Assembly (NCBI GenBank): GCA_008933995.1
Contig: WARS01000007.1
Location: 1,800,230 to 1,864,229 of the forward strand
Direction of reading: 5' to 3'
Source: Datnioides undecimradiatus
Lineage: Eukaryota > Chordata > Actinopteri > Lobotiformes > Datnioididae
Length of the DNA stretch: 64,000 nucleotides
The position numbers and the translations under genes were made by a program. Positions 11,661 to 24,420 of this stretch are shown here, piece after piece. Below the pieces are notes generated by a model. The model ran no database searches. It saw nothing but the letters and a program-made list of their open reading frames with translations, and had not been told where the DNA came from. Each line of letters opens with the position of its first letter. The first letter of the stretch is position 1.

Positions 11661-14464
11661 AGGACATCATATGTTTTAACGGCAAAGAGGAACACATGAC
11701 TTTTTAGTCTGTGCGAGGAAAGGTGTGCAGAGTCTCCACCGTCTGTCCGTCATTGTGGAGCCCTCACTATGAGATAAGCTGCGTCACTCCCACAGTGATG
11801 GAGGAGTAGCAATCTGATTGACAGGAGCAAAGAGGACAGGTTCTGATGTATTTCAAGGAACATAAAACAATTTTTTCCAGAAAATGTTATTTCCAAAAAC
11901 GTGACACTGTCAGACATGACTCTACTGACACCTGTCTGCGTAGGCGGATAGAGACAGATTGAAGTGGGTACTTGTGTAGGCAGATGTTCTTGTAGGTGTG
12001 CAGGCAAATGTTCTGAAGAGCTGGGTGCAGGTACATCTTCTTGAACAGAAAGACATCGGCTACATATGTCAGCATGCTGTACCCCATAAGTACAACGTGG
12101 GGTCCTTTGAATCAAAACAAACCTTGAGACATCAAGACATCTCATAGCTTAGTGAGGAAAAAACGAAAATCAAAGCAGAAATTTTGTACTAACTAACTTT
12201 AAGGTGTACACTTGATCTGGTCAACTCAGACTGCTGAAGCCTCATCATACCACCGGATATATCTGCAACAGTAGGCAGTTACGTGGTTTTCTATGGTCAG
12301 GTGCATTGCCCCTTAAAAAAGTGAAGAGAGTGCTGAGACAAGGGTACAGTTAGCTTGAATTAGTCCATTGTTAGTCTAAGAATCTTATTTTAACTAAAAT
12401 GTTGGCAGCAGCCTTTACCTTTAACCTTTTTCTTTTGTCTGTTATTTGTATCTATATATTAGCCGTGTGGAATAGAAAGTGCATTATTTAAAAATCGGCC
12501 TACTGGGAATAAAAATTATTTAAGACTTTTAATAATCAAATATTCACTGTTGTAATATTCTTATTTCGCCCTCAGACATTTCTTAATGGCCCTTTCTTGC
12601 GGCACTGAAATTAAATTGTAACTGGTGCGCTTTGTATCTTAGCAGTCCGCCTGCCCTTTCAGTGCTTTCTGACTCATCCACGACTTCATTATACTGTTCA
12701 GAAGGAAATAGTTTGGAGAAAATAGATGTTTTTTTAGACTCAGTGAGCATTCTGCACATGGATGGACAATCTATCCTTGTTATTGGATTTCACAGCCTTC
12801 CCATACTGACCTGCATGGAGCCAACAAGACAGGTAGTGATGCAGACAAAGAAGGGGAAGGAACACTTGTGAGAGAAAGACGGAGAGAGAGGCAGGATGGA
12901 GAAGTCGGTGTGAAAGCAACTTTCATGAAAGAGTTCACACTCTGTGATTATTCTCCCCTAGAATAACAGCAGTGTGGATTGGATCACTGCTGTCTCTGCT
13001 TATAGCCTAATGCTTCCTGCAGGGCTGATGAAGGCGGGTATTCAGCAACAAGCAGAGAGCCAACCGAGAATATCAAATAAAATGCAAAAGCTTGTTTAGC
13101 TTGCTATCAGTCTATCAAATATGCAAATGGCTTCAGGACCACCTTGGTTGTGTCTATTCATGCGGCGTGATTAGAAACAGGCTGCGTGTATTGACGGCGT
13201 CAGTCGATATCGGCGGCCACAGAGGGAGCCTTGCACGGAAACACTTCATCAGGTCTGCATTGAACCTGTTACCTTCCATTTGCGTCACAGAATCTCTAAC
13301 CGCCACTGTTACGCAGCATGAAAAGCTGCATAACTGAAAAGCTACAGTTTCTTAAATTCATTTCACCAAGCTCTCTATATTTACTTTCAGCACATATATT
13401 ACCTCCCCGCAGACCTGGAAACTTTTCCCTATTTGACTTTTCACAACTGCAAATTATTTCCTGCCAAGATTTCCCTGCAAATTATCTGCGCGCTACTATT
13501 TCGGCGGTAACCCCAACGGAACCGACATTATTGTGCTGCAAATTGGATAATAAAAATTTTAAAGAGATGTAGGGCTTTTAAAAAGACAAGTGGGGGCTGA
13601 GTCACTTCCTCTGCATTATTGTCCTTAAATAACTCAATAAGGGGGCGTGGCTCAGCGCTGAAGCGGCGAAGAACGTGCTCTCACGGGGGAACTATTATCA
13701 GTTTGGACAATCACATCGATCAACACCAACAAAACTGCAATTCCTTTTTTCCATTTGTGGCGAGTGTTTTTCTAAAGTTTTGTTTCTTGTTTCCTGTTCC
13801 TTTGACTTCCTTTGAAAAGGAAACCTGTAATTTTCCTGTCCGTCACTGAAGAATGCCTTTTAGAGAAACAGACACTTTCTTATTGTCTTGCTGCTTTGCT
13901 TCTCCCTCCACAAACGAATACATGCATTTGGTGTAGAAGCTCCTCATCTGTTGTCAGTATGGTGTTCCAGGGGTCTCAACTTTGGCCACTGATTTTGAAG
14001 TGAAGCTGAAGCCCCGCATCCCAGGCCTCATGCATGTATGGATGGATCTGAACATGAAGACACGGGTAAACAAAAAGCATGACTGAATATAAACACCCAG
14101 AGGAGAGGAGAAGAGAGGGGAAGAGGAGGATCTTATCATCTGCAGCTGACAGAAGCACAGAGACAAAACACTTCCAAAGGGAGGACAATGATGATGCCAT
14201 AGCGGACGCATGACACTGAACAAGGCCTGCATCTTACCAGACCTGTCACTGTGATAACAGAAAGACTGATGCAATAGATGGTATGCACCAGAAACCCCTC
14301 ATGGGTTTCACTAAGTCTTCACAATCATTTTGTCATTTTGTCTCTTCTGCGGTCTTCCAGCTCAGCGTTTTGGGTTTCCTGGCCTGCCTTGGTGCCATTT
14401 CAGGTCACAGCAGGAAGCTGTTTTAAGTGAAAAAGCCCTAAAAAACCCAACTGTGCATTACCTG
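11661..14464. other. Intergenic, no gene recognised
   Basis: No exon-like stretch or clear transposon is seen. A perfect octamer ATGCAAAT lies at 13121-13128 in a region (about 13040-13300) of balanced composition that could be regulatory. A purine-rich run lies at 14100-14135. Confidence 0.45.
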
Positions 14465-14580
14465 CCCACCACATAGTCAAACAAAGTTGGCTACCAGCTG
14501 GGGAACACCAACACAACAGGACACTTAGTAGCTAAAGAGCAAGACATTAGCCTCTAAGAATAGCAGGGCAGGTCTCAACG
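14465..14580 (+). repeat. Fish interspersed repeat R3 fragment
   Basis: The string TTAGTAGCTAAAGAGCAAGA, preceded by GTTGGCTACCAGCTGGGGAA, resembles a fish repeat remembered as TTTAGCAGCTAAAGAGCCAG with AGTTAGTGAACATAGTGGAG upstream. Only one copy is present, so family membership rests on memory. Confidence 0.45.
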
Positions 14581-16439
14581 TGTTCATAGTGTGTTGTTAA
14601 TGAACACTGAATTTTTCGATGCATTAATACTAAAATTAGAATAAAATATCAATAAACAGGCAACATGCATACACATAACTGTTAGTCCTCTCTATTTTGC
14701 AGGGCTTTTATAGTCAAGTAGTCTCGCATTAACAATGACAGCAAACCACAAAAAACTCTAACTCGCAGTAATCAATTAAGCAAATTTTCCAAAAATGTCC
14801 TGATTATATTGTCATTAGAGGTATTTCCCAAACATGACACATGATTAAACAGGCAGAAATGACATCACTCATCAAAAACTGTCAAACACACTCACAAAAT
14901 ACTGTGTCGGCCTAGTTATGTGAATCAGTGCAGGAGCTTTCAAGGCTTCTCAACATTGTTGCTTAGACTGAGTAAGATCAGCAACAACATATGTGATGAT
15001 TATTATTAGCTGATGTATGCAATGGTGTGGGGATGATATCGTGTGACTGATGGAGTAGGAAGATTATGCCATGTTGACGTGAGATCAGAGATTGCAGAAA
15101 CACAGATGGGAGAACAGTGCAGTGTCAACAACAGTGCAAGCAGCTCCTATATGTGGAAGCAACACGCATCTGATTAACAAGCGCACATATTGCACAGTAT
15201 TTATCCATCATCGGGGCAAAGCAAGCGGCATTCTCACATCACCAGCACATGTAATAATCATAATGCAGAATGTACAGGCAGTCAGAGATGTGGACTTCTG
15301 CCTTACACATCAACATATATAAAGAGAGAGCGTGCGACTATGCTGGCACAAACTTTGCAGTCACATTTTTCATGGCTTTGATTAAACTGAACTTTAAGTT
15401 TCCAACTATTAGCAGCTGATGCATTATGTGGCTACATGACAGAACTTAGTGGACTGGACAAATTGCAATTAACGCGCTCGAAAATCTCAATTAACATAGC
15501 CATCTCAATAATGTCACAACCACCGGGCTGGAGGGAGGGAGGGAGGACTAGCTGAGAGTGTTATCTGTGGGAGGGGTACTTTGTTTTCAAGAGCAACTTC
15601 AGTTTTCTTGAAAGGACTGTTTGCATCAGTTAGCATTGGTGAAGATCACAAGCAGCAGGGGTGACAAGAGCAACACAGTTCAGAGGCTTATTTTGCACTC
15701 ACCATTTGTTTAAATGCATTGTAGCATTGCACCGAGAAGCTCTATCCTGGTGTTGACTTGTTTACAACTCCACCAAAACCTTCCCCACGCCCTGCATCTA
15801 CTAATTAAACAGAAATGTAAAAATGTTATCAGTCCCAGGCTGTGGGAGCTAAATCACCAACCAAACAGGCACACTGCTTCAGGTAAAACAAACTTGCTGC
15901 CCAAACACCCGCCCCATAGCGAGGCAAAAGCCAATGACGTTGCAGAAATTTTGAGGTGGCCAAGGTAGGAGTGGCCAATCAGATTATAGGGGTGGCACTG
16001 CAGTGGCCATTACCTTTAAGACCATGCACGGTGGATATTACGCTTTACATTATGCCCATTTTATTGTCTTACAGATTCTTCTATCGTCAATATACTATTG
16101 CTTAAAAGGAGCTTACAAGAACCACTTTAAGGCAGCAATATGAAGAGATTCATACACACACCTGTCTGAATCACCTGTCTGCTTTATAATTCTCCTTAGA
16201 TGTTGCATTTACAATGAGGAGCAAGTCAAGCCTGAGTTCGACGATACCTTTGCTCTCCGGTGCAGCTGTCTGCACACGACTCTTCTGTAATAATAATGTT
16301 TCATGTCATTAAGTCTGAAAGGCTCCCCGGGCGCAACAGGTGGAACACTGCCTGTCTGCAGATCAATTCAACCCGTTAAATCCTTACAACTGCATAACAT
16401 TGCATTAGCAACATCGTCCCAGTCCTAGTTAAAAATGAT

Positions 16440-16760
16440 TCCCCGAGCTGGCTCCGCCGTGTGATGCGTTTTGTCATTTCCTGCCACAGTTAGATGCTCT
16501 GTGTATACGTTTCTGGTGTGTGTACGCAGCATTGTTTTGAGCCTCTCTTCCAGACAATCCTCTGCAGACTTTGGCTCCATAATAAATGAATTTCACGCCA
16601 TTCATCCTGACAGACTCTCTAGTGAAATCAAGACCAAAGCACAGAGTCTCTTCATAGCTCATTAAAGCTAACATAATAGTTACATAAACAGCTCGGCCAG
16701 ACAGAGCTTGACAACATCATTTTGAATGTTCATTAAAAGACTGTAATCAAGACAGTCGGC
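16440..16760. promoter_or_regulatory. Candidate conserved noncoding element
   Basis: The stretch is free of simple repeats and of recognisable transposon sequence. It carries TAATAAATGAATTTCA- and TCATTAAAGC-like homeodomain-type words spread over 300 bp. Frames are open on both strands over 16474-16665 but no domain or splice signal goes with them. Conservation cannot be tested from one sequence. Confidence 0.25.
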
Positions 16761-17129
16761 TAATTGGCTTGACTACTGTATTAACATCAGTGTGCTTTTG
16801 CGATTCAGCTCCTGCTTTGGTCACTAATGACACTCACCGTGGTAAAATACAATAAACAAGATGCATGTGGCTGTTCCAGTGCATATGTGAGCACTGATCC
16901 CTGTAAATACAGTAGGCACAATAATGTGCGTGCATATGGGCCCGCTTTCATGCCAGCTCATTTAAATGTCTGAGTTGAGCACTTGGATCCAGACACGGTA
17001 TTGAAAGGCGAGAGACTGAGGCAGCTTGCTTTGAAGTCTGATTTCCTGTTGTAGTGATGTTTAAGCCTCGCCTTTAGGCACCTGTTCAATACATGAAGCG
17101 CGAGAGCGAAGCTCAGAAGAAGGGTGGGG

Positions 17130-17420
17130 GGGGGAACAAAGTTACATAATAAATCAGAGCAAAGTAAAGCCTTTTTTCATCTGCATAGCAAATTAATAGG
17201 CTAGTGAAATTATCTTTGATTAGTAGGTGGTCACCAGCCAAAGAATATTTGCATTCAAATTGTGTTTACTTACCGGTTTAGTCTTGGAAGCGGTACGAGA
17301 GGCTTTATTAATTATATTTTGCTCGTCATTCGGTAAACAGCTCCGGGCCATTAAGCGAGACGGTAATGGCGGTTTGTTTTATGTTGCCCTCAACTGTTGC
17401 TTCGCCTAATGACTTTTAAT
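17130..17420. promoter_or_regulatory. Candidate conserved noncoding element, homeobox-type motifs
   Basis: The stretch contains TTATTAATTA with a TAATTA core at 17309-17314, AAATTAATAG near 17189, ATTTGCATTC near 17248 and CTAATGAC near 17407. Such clustering of homeodomain-type and octamer-like words is typical of developmental enhancers, but these words are also frequent in AT-rich DNA. Confidence 0.3.
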
Positions 17421-17700
17421 ATAAGTTCTGTCTATCATCAAAGGAAAAGCCTGTGATGTCCTCTGTGTTTTCCAAAGATGAGCTCCTTAAGGCGTTTGTC
17501 ATGTTTTCTTTTGGAGCCTTCTTACACATTTGATATGTTTGAGAAATTAAAAAAATGAATGAGTAGAACCAAGTGTTAAAAATACAGTCATGGATTAGTG
17601 CTGCGAATCCTTACCAGCAACCTCCTGGATAGGTGTGACTCATCTTATCGTTGCTCCTACTATACAAACATGTTTTGCTTTGTCCCAGTAAGCGTCCTTT

Positions 17701-17714
17701 GGGGGGGGGGGGGG
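17701..17714. repeat. G14 homopolymer
   Basis: Fourteen consecutive G. G11 to G14 runs also occur at 29030-29040, 31557-31570 and 48125-48138. Confidence 0.95.
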
Positions 17715-18020
17715 CTACAAATGAAACCACACACCTGTATAAAGACCATCAACAACAAAAACAAAGGTGTCGCTCTGTCCAGCACCTTGGTCGAGGCTGA
17801 AATATCTCATTTTGTAGACGTTCACGGTTTTACAGGGATGAAACTGACAGATTTTTGCTTGTTAGCAAAACAAATGAAGAGAGAAGGTTGCCATTCAGTT
17901 TGGTAGAAGTTCATGGTCCCCAGAGGATGAACTGTAAACTGTAATTTCCCCTGAAGTTCCATCAAGTCCAAAAAAATTTTTTAAAAAACTGTTTTTTCTG
18001 ATACCTACAAATGAGTCAAA

Positions 18021-18140
18021 TAAATAGATGCTAGCATGCTAACATGCTAAGAAGTCCTCAACATGTAGCTATTATCTTGATGTTAGCACTGTGAGCTTCT
18101 TAGAATGCTGATGATACGGTTTAGCTCAAACATGGCTGTA
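18021..18140 (+). repeat. R2-family repeat fragment
   Basis: GCTAGCATGCTAACATGCTA is followed by GATGTTAGCACTGTGAGC and GGTTTAGCTCAAACATGGCT, which match the far end of the same fish repeat (GATGTTAGCATTTAGCTCAA). The long copies at 11130-11660 and 52555-53140 keep the other part of the family. Confidence 0.6.
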
Positions 18141-21100
18141 GTCCCACTCTCATCCAGCTTGTGTTGGTTAATTGCTGCTGAGTTACTGCCAGTTAAGCGT
18201 CGCATTAGGCCTCATGCTTGCTGCCGTTCCTGCTGTTTCTGGAGCTCTTTAACAGGTATTATGGGACGTGGCTAATGATGAGTCATCTCTATTGGGAAGC
18301 GAGGAAAAAAGAGGCAGTTGCTTCCCAGCAAGTTTTGAAATGTAACGGCAGGCCGGACAATCAGAGCGGAAGAGGGCTGAGAGCAAAGATTAAAAGAAGA
18401 AATAACGGCACCATTAGTGTTTAAAAAAAAAAAAAAAAAAAGTGCCAACTTATGCAATCGATACACTCATGGAGTGAATAATTGCGACTGGCTAACTCTA
18501 AAGTAATAATGGAAGGTAATAAAAGACTGCCTCCTTATTTACCCTTTTGCGTATGTTCCTCCTGCGTTCCAGCTTTTCATCCAGATATGAAGATTCACAA
18601 AAAGGCTCAGCTCAAACATTTATTTGCACAGCTGACTGGAGAGAAGCTGGCAGACAGAGAAAGGCAGACCGAGATGTGATGCTGTTAGGGCTCTTCTCCA
18701 AACACACCTGGACTGAGCCGACCACACGGTCCACAGCAGGACTCAACAGCACCTTTTTTTTTTTTATTAATCTGTTCTTATCAGTGTTGCTGGACTCGCT
18801 GCAGACCCACAGGGTGACTGGCCCACCGGGAAAACGCCTGTCAGTCCAGATAGTCAGGTCACCTCGCAGTGGGAGGAATGGATGGGTGAGTGGACATTAA
18901 AAGATTGTGTAGAGGGAATTTGATGGAGAGTGACTGGAACAGAGGAGCAAATTTGGTTTCGACTCGGTTTAGAATATCTGAAAACATAATAGTGATGAGT
19001 ATGACTGCAGAAATATACAGCAGGTTACAACAAATCCAATCATATTTGACCAGGAAAACCTGCATCAGACATGTTTTACTCTCCCGAAGCAGAGCATTAC
19101 AGTACTTACTGTATAATGTGACTAATATACATTGTTGGCTGCATTACGGTGACAAATTGATTCTGTGAAATGTGGATTCACCACCATGAAATAAAAAGGT
19201 TTCCAAACCTCCAAATCCAATTCGCATTAAAGCCCCAGTTCAGCCTTGGGCTGCGCTGTTGTCCTTATCATTTATCAGAGGGAACACGTGTGGTGAGGGT
19301 TCACCAAAGTACATCTCCACACAGATTCAGAAGCATCAACACTGCCACCAACAGGTCTTAATACAGAACCACTCCTCCACTGTGTACCCACACACATCGA
19401 TCTTCCATACCTGGAAAGTGATCTGTTTGAAGCCTTTTCTCTTCCACGTTTTGTTGTTCCTCACATTGTTCCTTTTTGCCTATACAAAGGCACAAAAAAG
19501 GCAAAGTGATGATAAAATGAAGATGTGTTTGTCTCCGTGAGTAGACTGAGCACGGCTGCAGGAAACAGCTGAGGGCAAAATGAATGCAAGATGAGAAACT
19601 GAAGATAAAAATAAAAAGACAATCAGGCAAAGGGGTGGTAACAGCTGCAGAAATGACAGATTAAAGCTTCAAATGAACGTTTTCAGTATCGCTCTGAGAC
19701 CTGTGGGAGAGGAGAGTCCAGGTAGAGACCTAAGGCAGGCATGGAGTAACTCCTACTGCATCAAACATTACCTGTTAGCATTTAAGCATCATTAAGATGG
19801 TTATTTTGCTTTGTGAAAAGAATTTGTTGCCTTAGACATTCATAAAAAAACAAAAAACAAAGCTTCCAGAGTGGAGTTAAGGCTCAAAGGTAAAGGAAAC
19901 ACAACACCTACACAGCATTTTCAAGAAACTGCATCTAAATTGTCTCCAAGCCTGAGAAGAAATGCCAAGGACAAGAGGAGGACAGGGAGGAACGGTTAAC
20001 AAAACAACGTCGGACAAAAAAATAAAAAGGACACTAATGCACAAGCTGCTGAGCCAATTAAGAAGAAGAGAAGAGAAAGCAAAGTGAAAACAGTCTGCTC
20101 TCAGCCATGAGAATCAAAGGCGCCGACAAGAATGTGCTGTCGTATTCTGTGTTGGAGGGATAAAGTCTAAATTATCTGCATCATGATCTGCATAATAATG
20201 GCATCTCCTCCCAATCATGTATTTGTGCAAAACAGCCATTTTACTTTTCATTTATGTGCATGCCGATGTTTGAATAGGCACAAATGAAAACTCATATCTG
20301 GACTTGTTGACTGCAACAAGGGCAAATTCTCCGTGAGCCGTGTCATTTCTGCGAAGGCCTAAAAACTCATAATATTTTGAATTGTTAGCAATTTCCTTTT
20401 TAATGAAATCCATCCACATGAGTGCTGATAGAGAAAGGCAAATCAGTTCTTTGTTATGTTCTTGAGGCGCCACCGTCCTCCGGGGTTCCCTTCCTGATGT
20501 GCCATTACAGTTTCCATTATCAAACCTTTCGGAGTTTACAATGAGGGAATATTAAAAGTTATGCTGTTCTCAAAGCGTTTTTAATTTTCAGGTTCCAGCT
20601 CAGCCCAAAGTCCTCATGCTATAGCTTGTTATTCTGGAGGGGCTGTCGGATGACTGTGCCTGTGGTTTTGAATATTCCACGGACTACTGAATATGTACTG
20701 CATTCAGTGCTGGTCGCTGTCGATAAAATGCATGTTACTGTGACAGTCATTATGTCTGCAGGTTAAAAACAAATCACAGGTTTGTTCCGCTTTGTGCCAA
20801 ATGTCAGTGCCATGGCTGCTTTACCTACCTGCATCAGGGCCTCCAGGTGCACTGTGTCATTTTGAGTTGTGCTTATTTGACTAATTGCAATTTTGTTCAG
20901 ACATTTCTTCCCATATTTTCCACAAACTTTACCTACTTTGGTGGTCCTGGGGGTCTAAATCTAGTTTTCAGATCTTCATTTTCCTGAATCAGTTCTGGTT
21001 AATGAACCTGCTTGAGAGAGGCCTGGTAGCTTGCCAGCATAGCAGCACCAGTTTGTTTCTGGGGATCTGAGGAAAAATATAATGAAGTTGCCACTTTTTA

Positions 21101-21289
21101 GTCCGCTGTGTGCTGTGGATTTAATGAAAACCTGGAAGCAACAGGACACATCCAGCATGCGCAGAGGTCAGAGCAGCCCAGAAGCGCTTTTTCTACCTCA
21201 GGCTCCTCGGCGGGTTCCTCCATTCTACTAAACTCTGTCGTACATGAGACTGAAATGGCGCGTCAGACAAATTGGTGCAGGTTTTAGAA

Positions 21290-21420
21290 TCAACAGCTGA
21301 TAAATAGCAGGTGTGCCTGCAGAGCTCGCGCTTGTCAATTAGGCTGATGATGTCACAGGCTGATGGGATCAGCCTAATTGATACAACTGAGCAATCAGCT
21401 GACACACCTGCTGCTAATCA
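21290..21420. repeat. Imperfect inverted repeat (MITE-like hairpin)
   Basis: A perfect 14-bp core, TCAATTAGGCTGAT at 21335-21348 and its reverse complement at 21368-21381, encloses a 19-nt loop. Outside it the arms continue imperfectly: AGCAGGTGTG on the left matches CACACCTGCT on the right, and CAGCTGAT words flank both. The whole forms a hairpin of roughly 45-55 bp per arm. No target duplication was found, so a transposon origin is likely but unproven. Confidence 0.65.
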
Positions 21421-22019
21421 TGGCTTTAAAGGAGAGCTGATGACACCATAATTATCTTTGTATTGATGGAGTAAATCTTCTCTTGCATGTTTCAAGTATA
21501 ATGATTTCATTCAGTCTTCTCTCCTGACATGTGCAGCACTCAGAGAGGGCGCATGGTCTCTCTTAAGGAGTACCATACCACCCAGTGGTTGAACTTCCCA
21601 TATTGCTGGAATGAGGACACGGTGACATCACGGTTGGGTGTGGTTGCAGGTTCAGCGGTGCACACTTCTGACCACACCCATCAGTGATTTTTCAATCAGC
21701 GGCGGCAAAACACTGGTGTTAATCCCGGTGTTAGGTAACTTTTAAAATGCAAATTGTAGCCGACATGTGCTGGAAGCAGATGTTAATTGTGTTACTCTCT
21801 CTGTGGGTTGTGTATCCGCAGTCCAAACTAGGAGAGAGCGTGATTTGTGAGAGCTGTGGACATGCAAAATGAATCTTCAAATATTTTCTCCCGCTTCTAA
21901 GAAAAGCAATGAAGGAATAGAGGAGGGCTGTCGGAGCGCATTTCTGACTGATGTCTTTTTGAAACCTTACTACAACCTTTGAATTTTTAAACACACTTCT
22001 GTCTTGTTGCCCAAATTCT

Positions 22020-22045
22020 CACACACACACACACACACACACACA
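22020..22045. repeat. (CA)n microsatellite
   Basis: Thirteen uninterrupted CA units. Confidence 0.95.
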
Positions 22046-22622
22046 GAGAGCTGAGTTTAATATTCCAGGCAGAGATGTGGAAATCAAATGAGGCTGAGGA
22101 CAGGACCTGAGAAGAATCTAGAGGGAGGCAAACACGGCTTCAATCAGCATCGCCAAACAACAGCAATTACAGCAATTGTTGCTAAATGAATTTCGAGCTT
22201 TGCACAAAACAACACTCCTCTGTGTCAAGCTGCCATCTAGTGTTCACATGTTTCAACTGGCCAACAGTCTCCAACGCCGTCCACAAGCTCCAGCTTCGAT
22301 TCTTTTCTTTCTTTTCTGCCTATGACTTATTGATAAAAATCAAAAGGCCCTCTCTTCACTGTCATGGATCACTGTGGGCTTATCATCAGTCCTGGGCAGA
22401 GGTAGCCATACCTGTTTCAGAGGGGCACTATAAGTATCAGCTCTGACGTGCAACCCCATATCTCCTGCTCTGGTGTCAGTCTTCTTCCTCCCCTCGTCTC
22501 TCCAGCGCTGTCACAGCTGCGATCACGGATTCTTCCAGGAGTCGATGAGGTTGATCTGCTCCAGCTCTTGCCTTGTCAGTGTCAGTTATCTGAGCGTCAC
22601 TCTTGAATACCAGAGGAGCCTC

Positions 22623-22643
22623 CAGCAGCAGCAGCAGCAGCAG
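22623..22643. repeat. (CAG)7 tract
   Basis: Seven uninterrupted CAG units in noncoding DNA. Confidence 0.95.
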
Positions 22644-24235
22644 GAGCCTTAATCATTCACCTCAACCTCTAATACTTGGTTAAGCCGTCGTTGATATGCG
22701 GCAAATGATTGAGCTATTAAAACTGATTTGGTTTGATTGATTGGATTATCCTTGGCTCTGCTGCCGAGGCTATGAGCTGTCCAACATGAGCTGAGCACTT
22801 CACAGTTTACGGTTTTGCTACATCTTCATAGTTAATAATAAATAACAAAATATATTCATAGTCTTCTGCCACCTTGGCATTCAAACCAGTCCCGGATGGG
22901 CTACAACGCTCTGTTTCACTATTTGCGAACCTCCTCTGGGTTTCTATTGGCAGCTATCTGTCAGCAGGGACCTTTTTAAATTACCCATGCTGTATTTAGA
23001 CTGTATTTAGAATCTATTCATATTCGTGTGAAAACGTGATGACATCTGTTCACGGTGAGCACAGACAGACAAAAGAACTGCACTTGGAACGCGTTCCTTT
23101 TCCCGTCCCGCCGAAGCAAAGTTGAAATTGCAGAAAAACTCTTTTCCCGTTTGTCGGATGAACGGACGGCCCAACGTGGAGCTTTTGGCTGAAATGAATG
23201 GGAATGAGTGCGCAGAGAGAGAAGAGTGGAGCTGCTCAAGCATGTATTTCTAATTCACAAGAAATGGCAGCTCCTAGGTTTTAGGGCCATCTTTTGGAAC
23301 CTGAAGCAAATTTCAGATTGACAAACACTGCAGGAACCACCTCATGCATGTTGACAGAGATATAAAGGAAAGATGTGATGTTAAACTGAAAGGCCAACGA
23401 GGGCAAAGGAGACAGAAATTAAACGGTGAAGATAAAGCTGATTCACACATTTACTTTTGTCAATTCGGTAACAATTGCATGCCTTCTTCAGTGAATCCTA
23501 TTCTGCCAGACTTTTCAGGAAGAACCCGTATTTTTGTGGGGCAGGGTGATATTTCACAGTTTCATCTCAGAGAGTTTTTCACCACTTTTCCACAGCCTCC
23601 GACTTGAAATCGATCTTGGCAGGGCGAGGAGCCAGTCTGGGGTGCTTTATATTCAATAACCTTATCTCCAGGTGCTCGGAAAGAACCCGAGGTGAGGAGA
23701 CTGGGAACTTGGAGAGGTTTCACACTAACATTTGAGAGGCGGAAAGAATGGTTAAGAATCTCAGGGGGGCTGGTAGCAGTGCCATCCGTCTTTCAAAAAG
23801 GTGATGGATTCAGCCTAAAGGAAAGGCCCGAAACGTCTCAGGAAAAGCAACAGCTCACAGGTTTTTTAATATGCGACGGTTGTGCGACAGGCAGCATTCT
23901 CTGCCGTGTTGTGCTTCCCACTCCACAACCAAAGTAACAAAACATGCAGTTAACTGGAGTGACACTTTAATGGGTTGTGCTGGGCTCAGATGAAGGACTG
24001 CAAAGGGTAAACTAGGAACACATTAACTTAGACAAGGCACTTTGTTTAATGTGTCCCATCAAGTCATAATGATTGGTGAAATGTAGCGTGCTCAATGGTT
24101 ATTTGTCTAGTGTGTCCAAAATGTGACTGCAGTTTGAATTAATGCTCCATATCCAAACGATAATTTGCAACATTTCCTTCGATTCTAGCAAAGTTGGTGG
24201 ATGTTAACCAAAACTGTCCTCAGATAACCTGGGTT

Positions 24236-24420
24236 TCACCTTAAGGTGGCTACCTGGTTAACACCGCCGACACAACAGCTCCACATACAGTAGGTAGAGC
24301 CAAAACATGTTGATCGCCCCCTGGTGGCTGGCTTCAGTGCAGGTCATTAACCTCGCCCGCTTGAAGTTTGAAGATAGGACATGAGCCGAACAAATCAAAT
24401 CAATATCTCACAAAGATGCT
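24236..24420 (+). repeat. Fish interspersed repeat R4 (GCCCCCTGGTGGCTGGC type)
   Basis: GATCGCCCCCTGGTGGCTGG, then GTGCAGGTCATTAACCTCGCC and GATAGGACATGAGCC, follow the order of a widespread fish repeat I know from memory. The region up to about 24640 may belong to the same element, since it holds GGGCGGGACCTTGATAACTC, but that is less sure. Confidence 0.55.

Larger units (their letters stand above)
14581..18020. other. Intergenic DNA with two candidate conserved noncoding stretches
   Basis: No gene is recognised. Candidate regulatory stretches at 16440-16760 and 17130-17420 are listed separately. A GGGA tract lies at 15530-15545 and a G14 run at 17701-17714. Confidence 0.45.
18141..24235. 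other. Intergenic DNA with hairpin, microsatellites and a possible regulatory stretch
   Basis: No gene is recognised. An A-tract lies at 18423-18441, a CA microsatellite at 22020-22045 and a CAG tract at 22623-22643. The stretch 20160-20480 is AT-leaning, free of simple repeats, and may be a noncoding element. A 73-codon minus-strand frame at 20252-20473 has a protein-like look, but I recognise no family and see no clear splice sites. Confidence 0.4.

Noticed and set aside
12160-12560. Stretch with wording vaguely like another fish repeat (CTGAAGCCTCATCAT near its start)
   Set aside because: The match is too short and from memory only; no second copy is in the window.
15940-16015. Repeated GTGGCC words (AGGTGGCCAAGGTAGGAGTGG and similar)
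   Set aside because: No ends, target duplication or second copy could be found to call an element.
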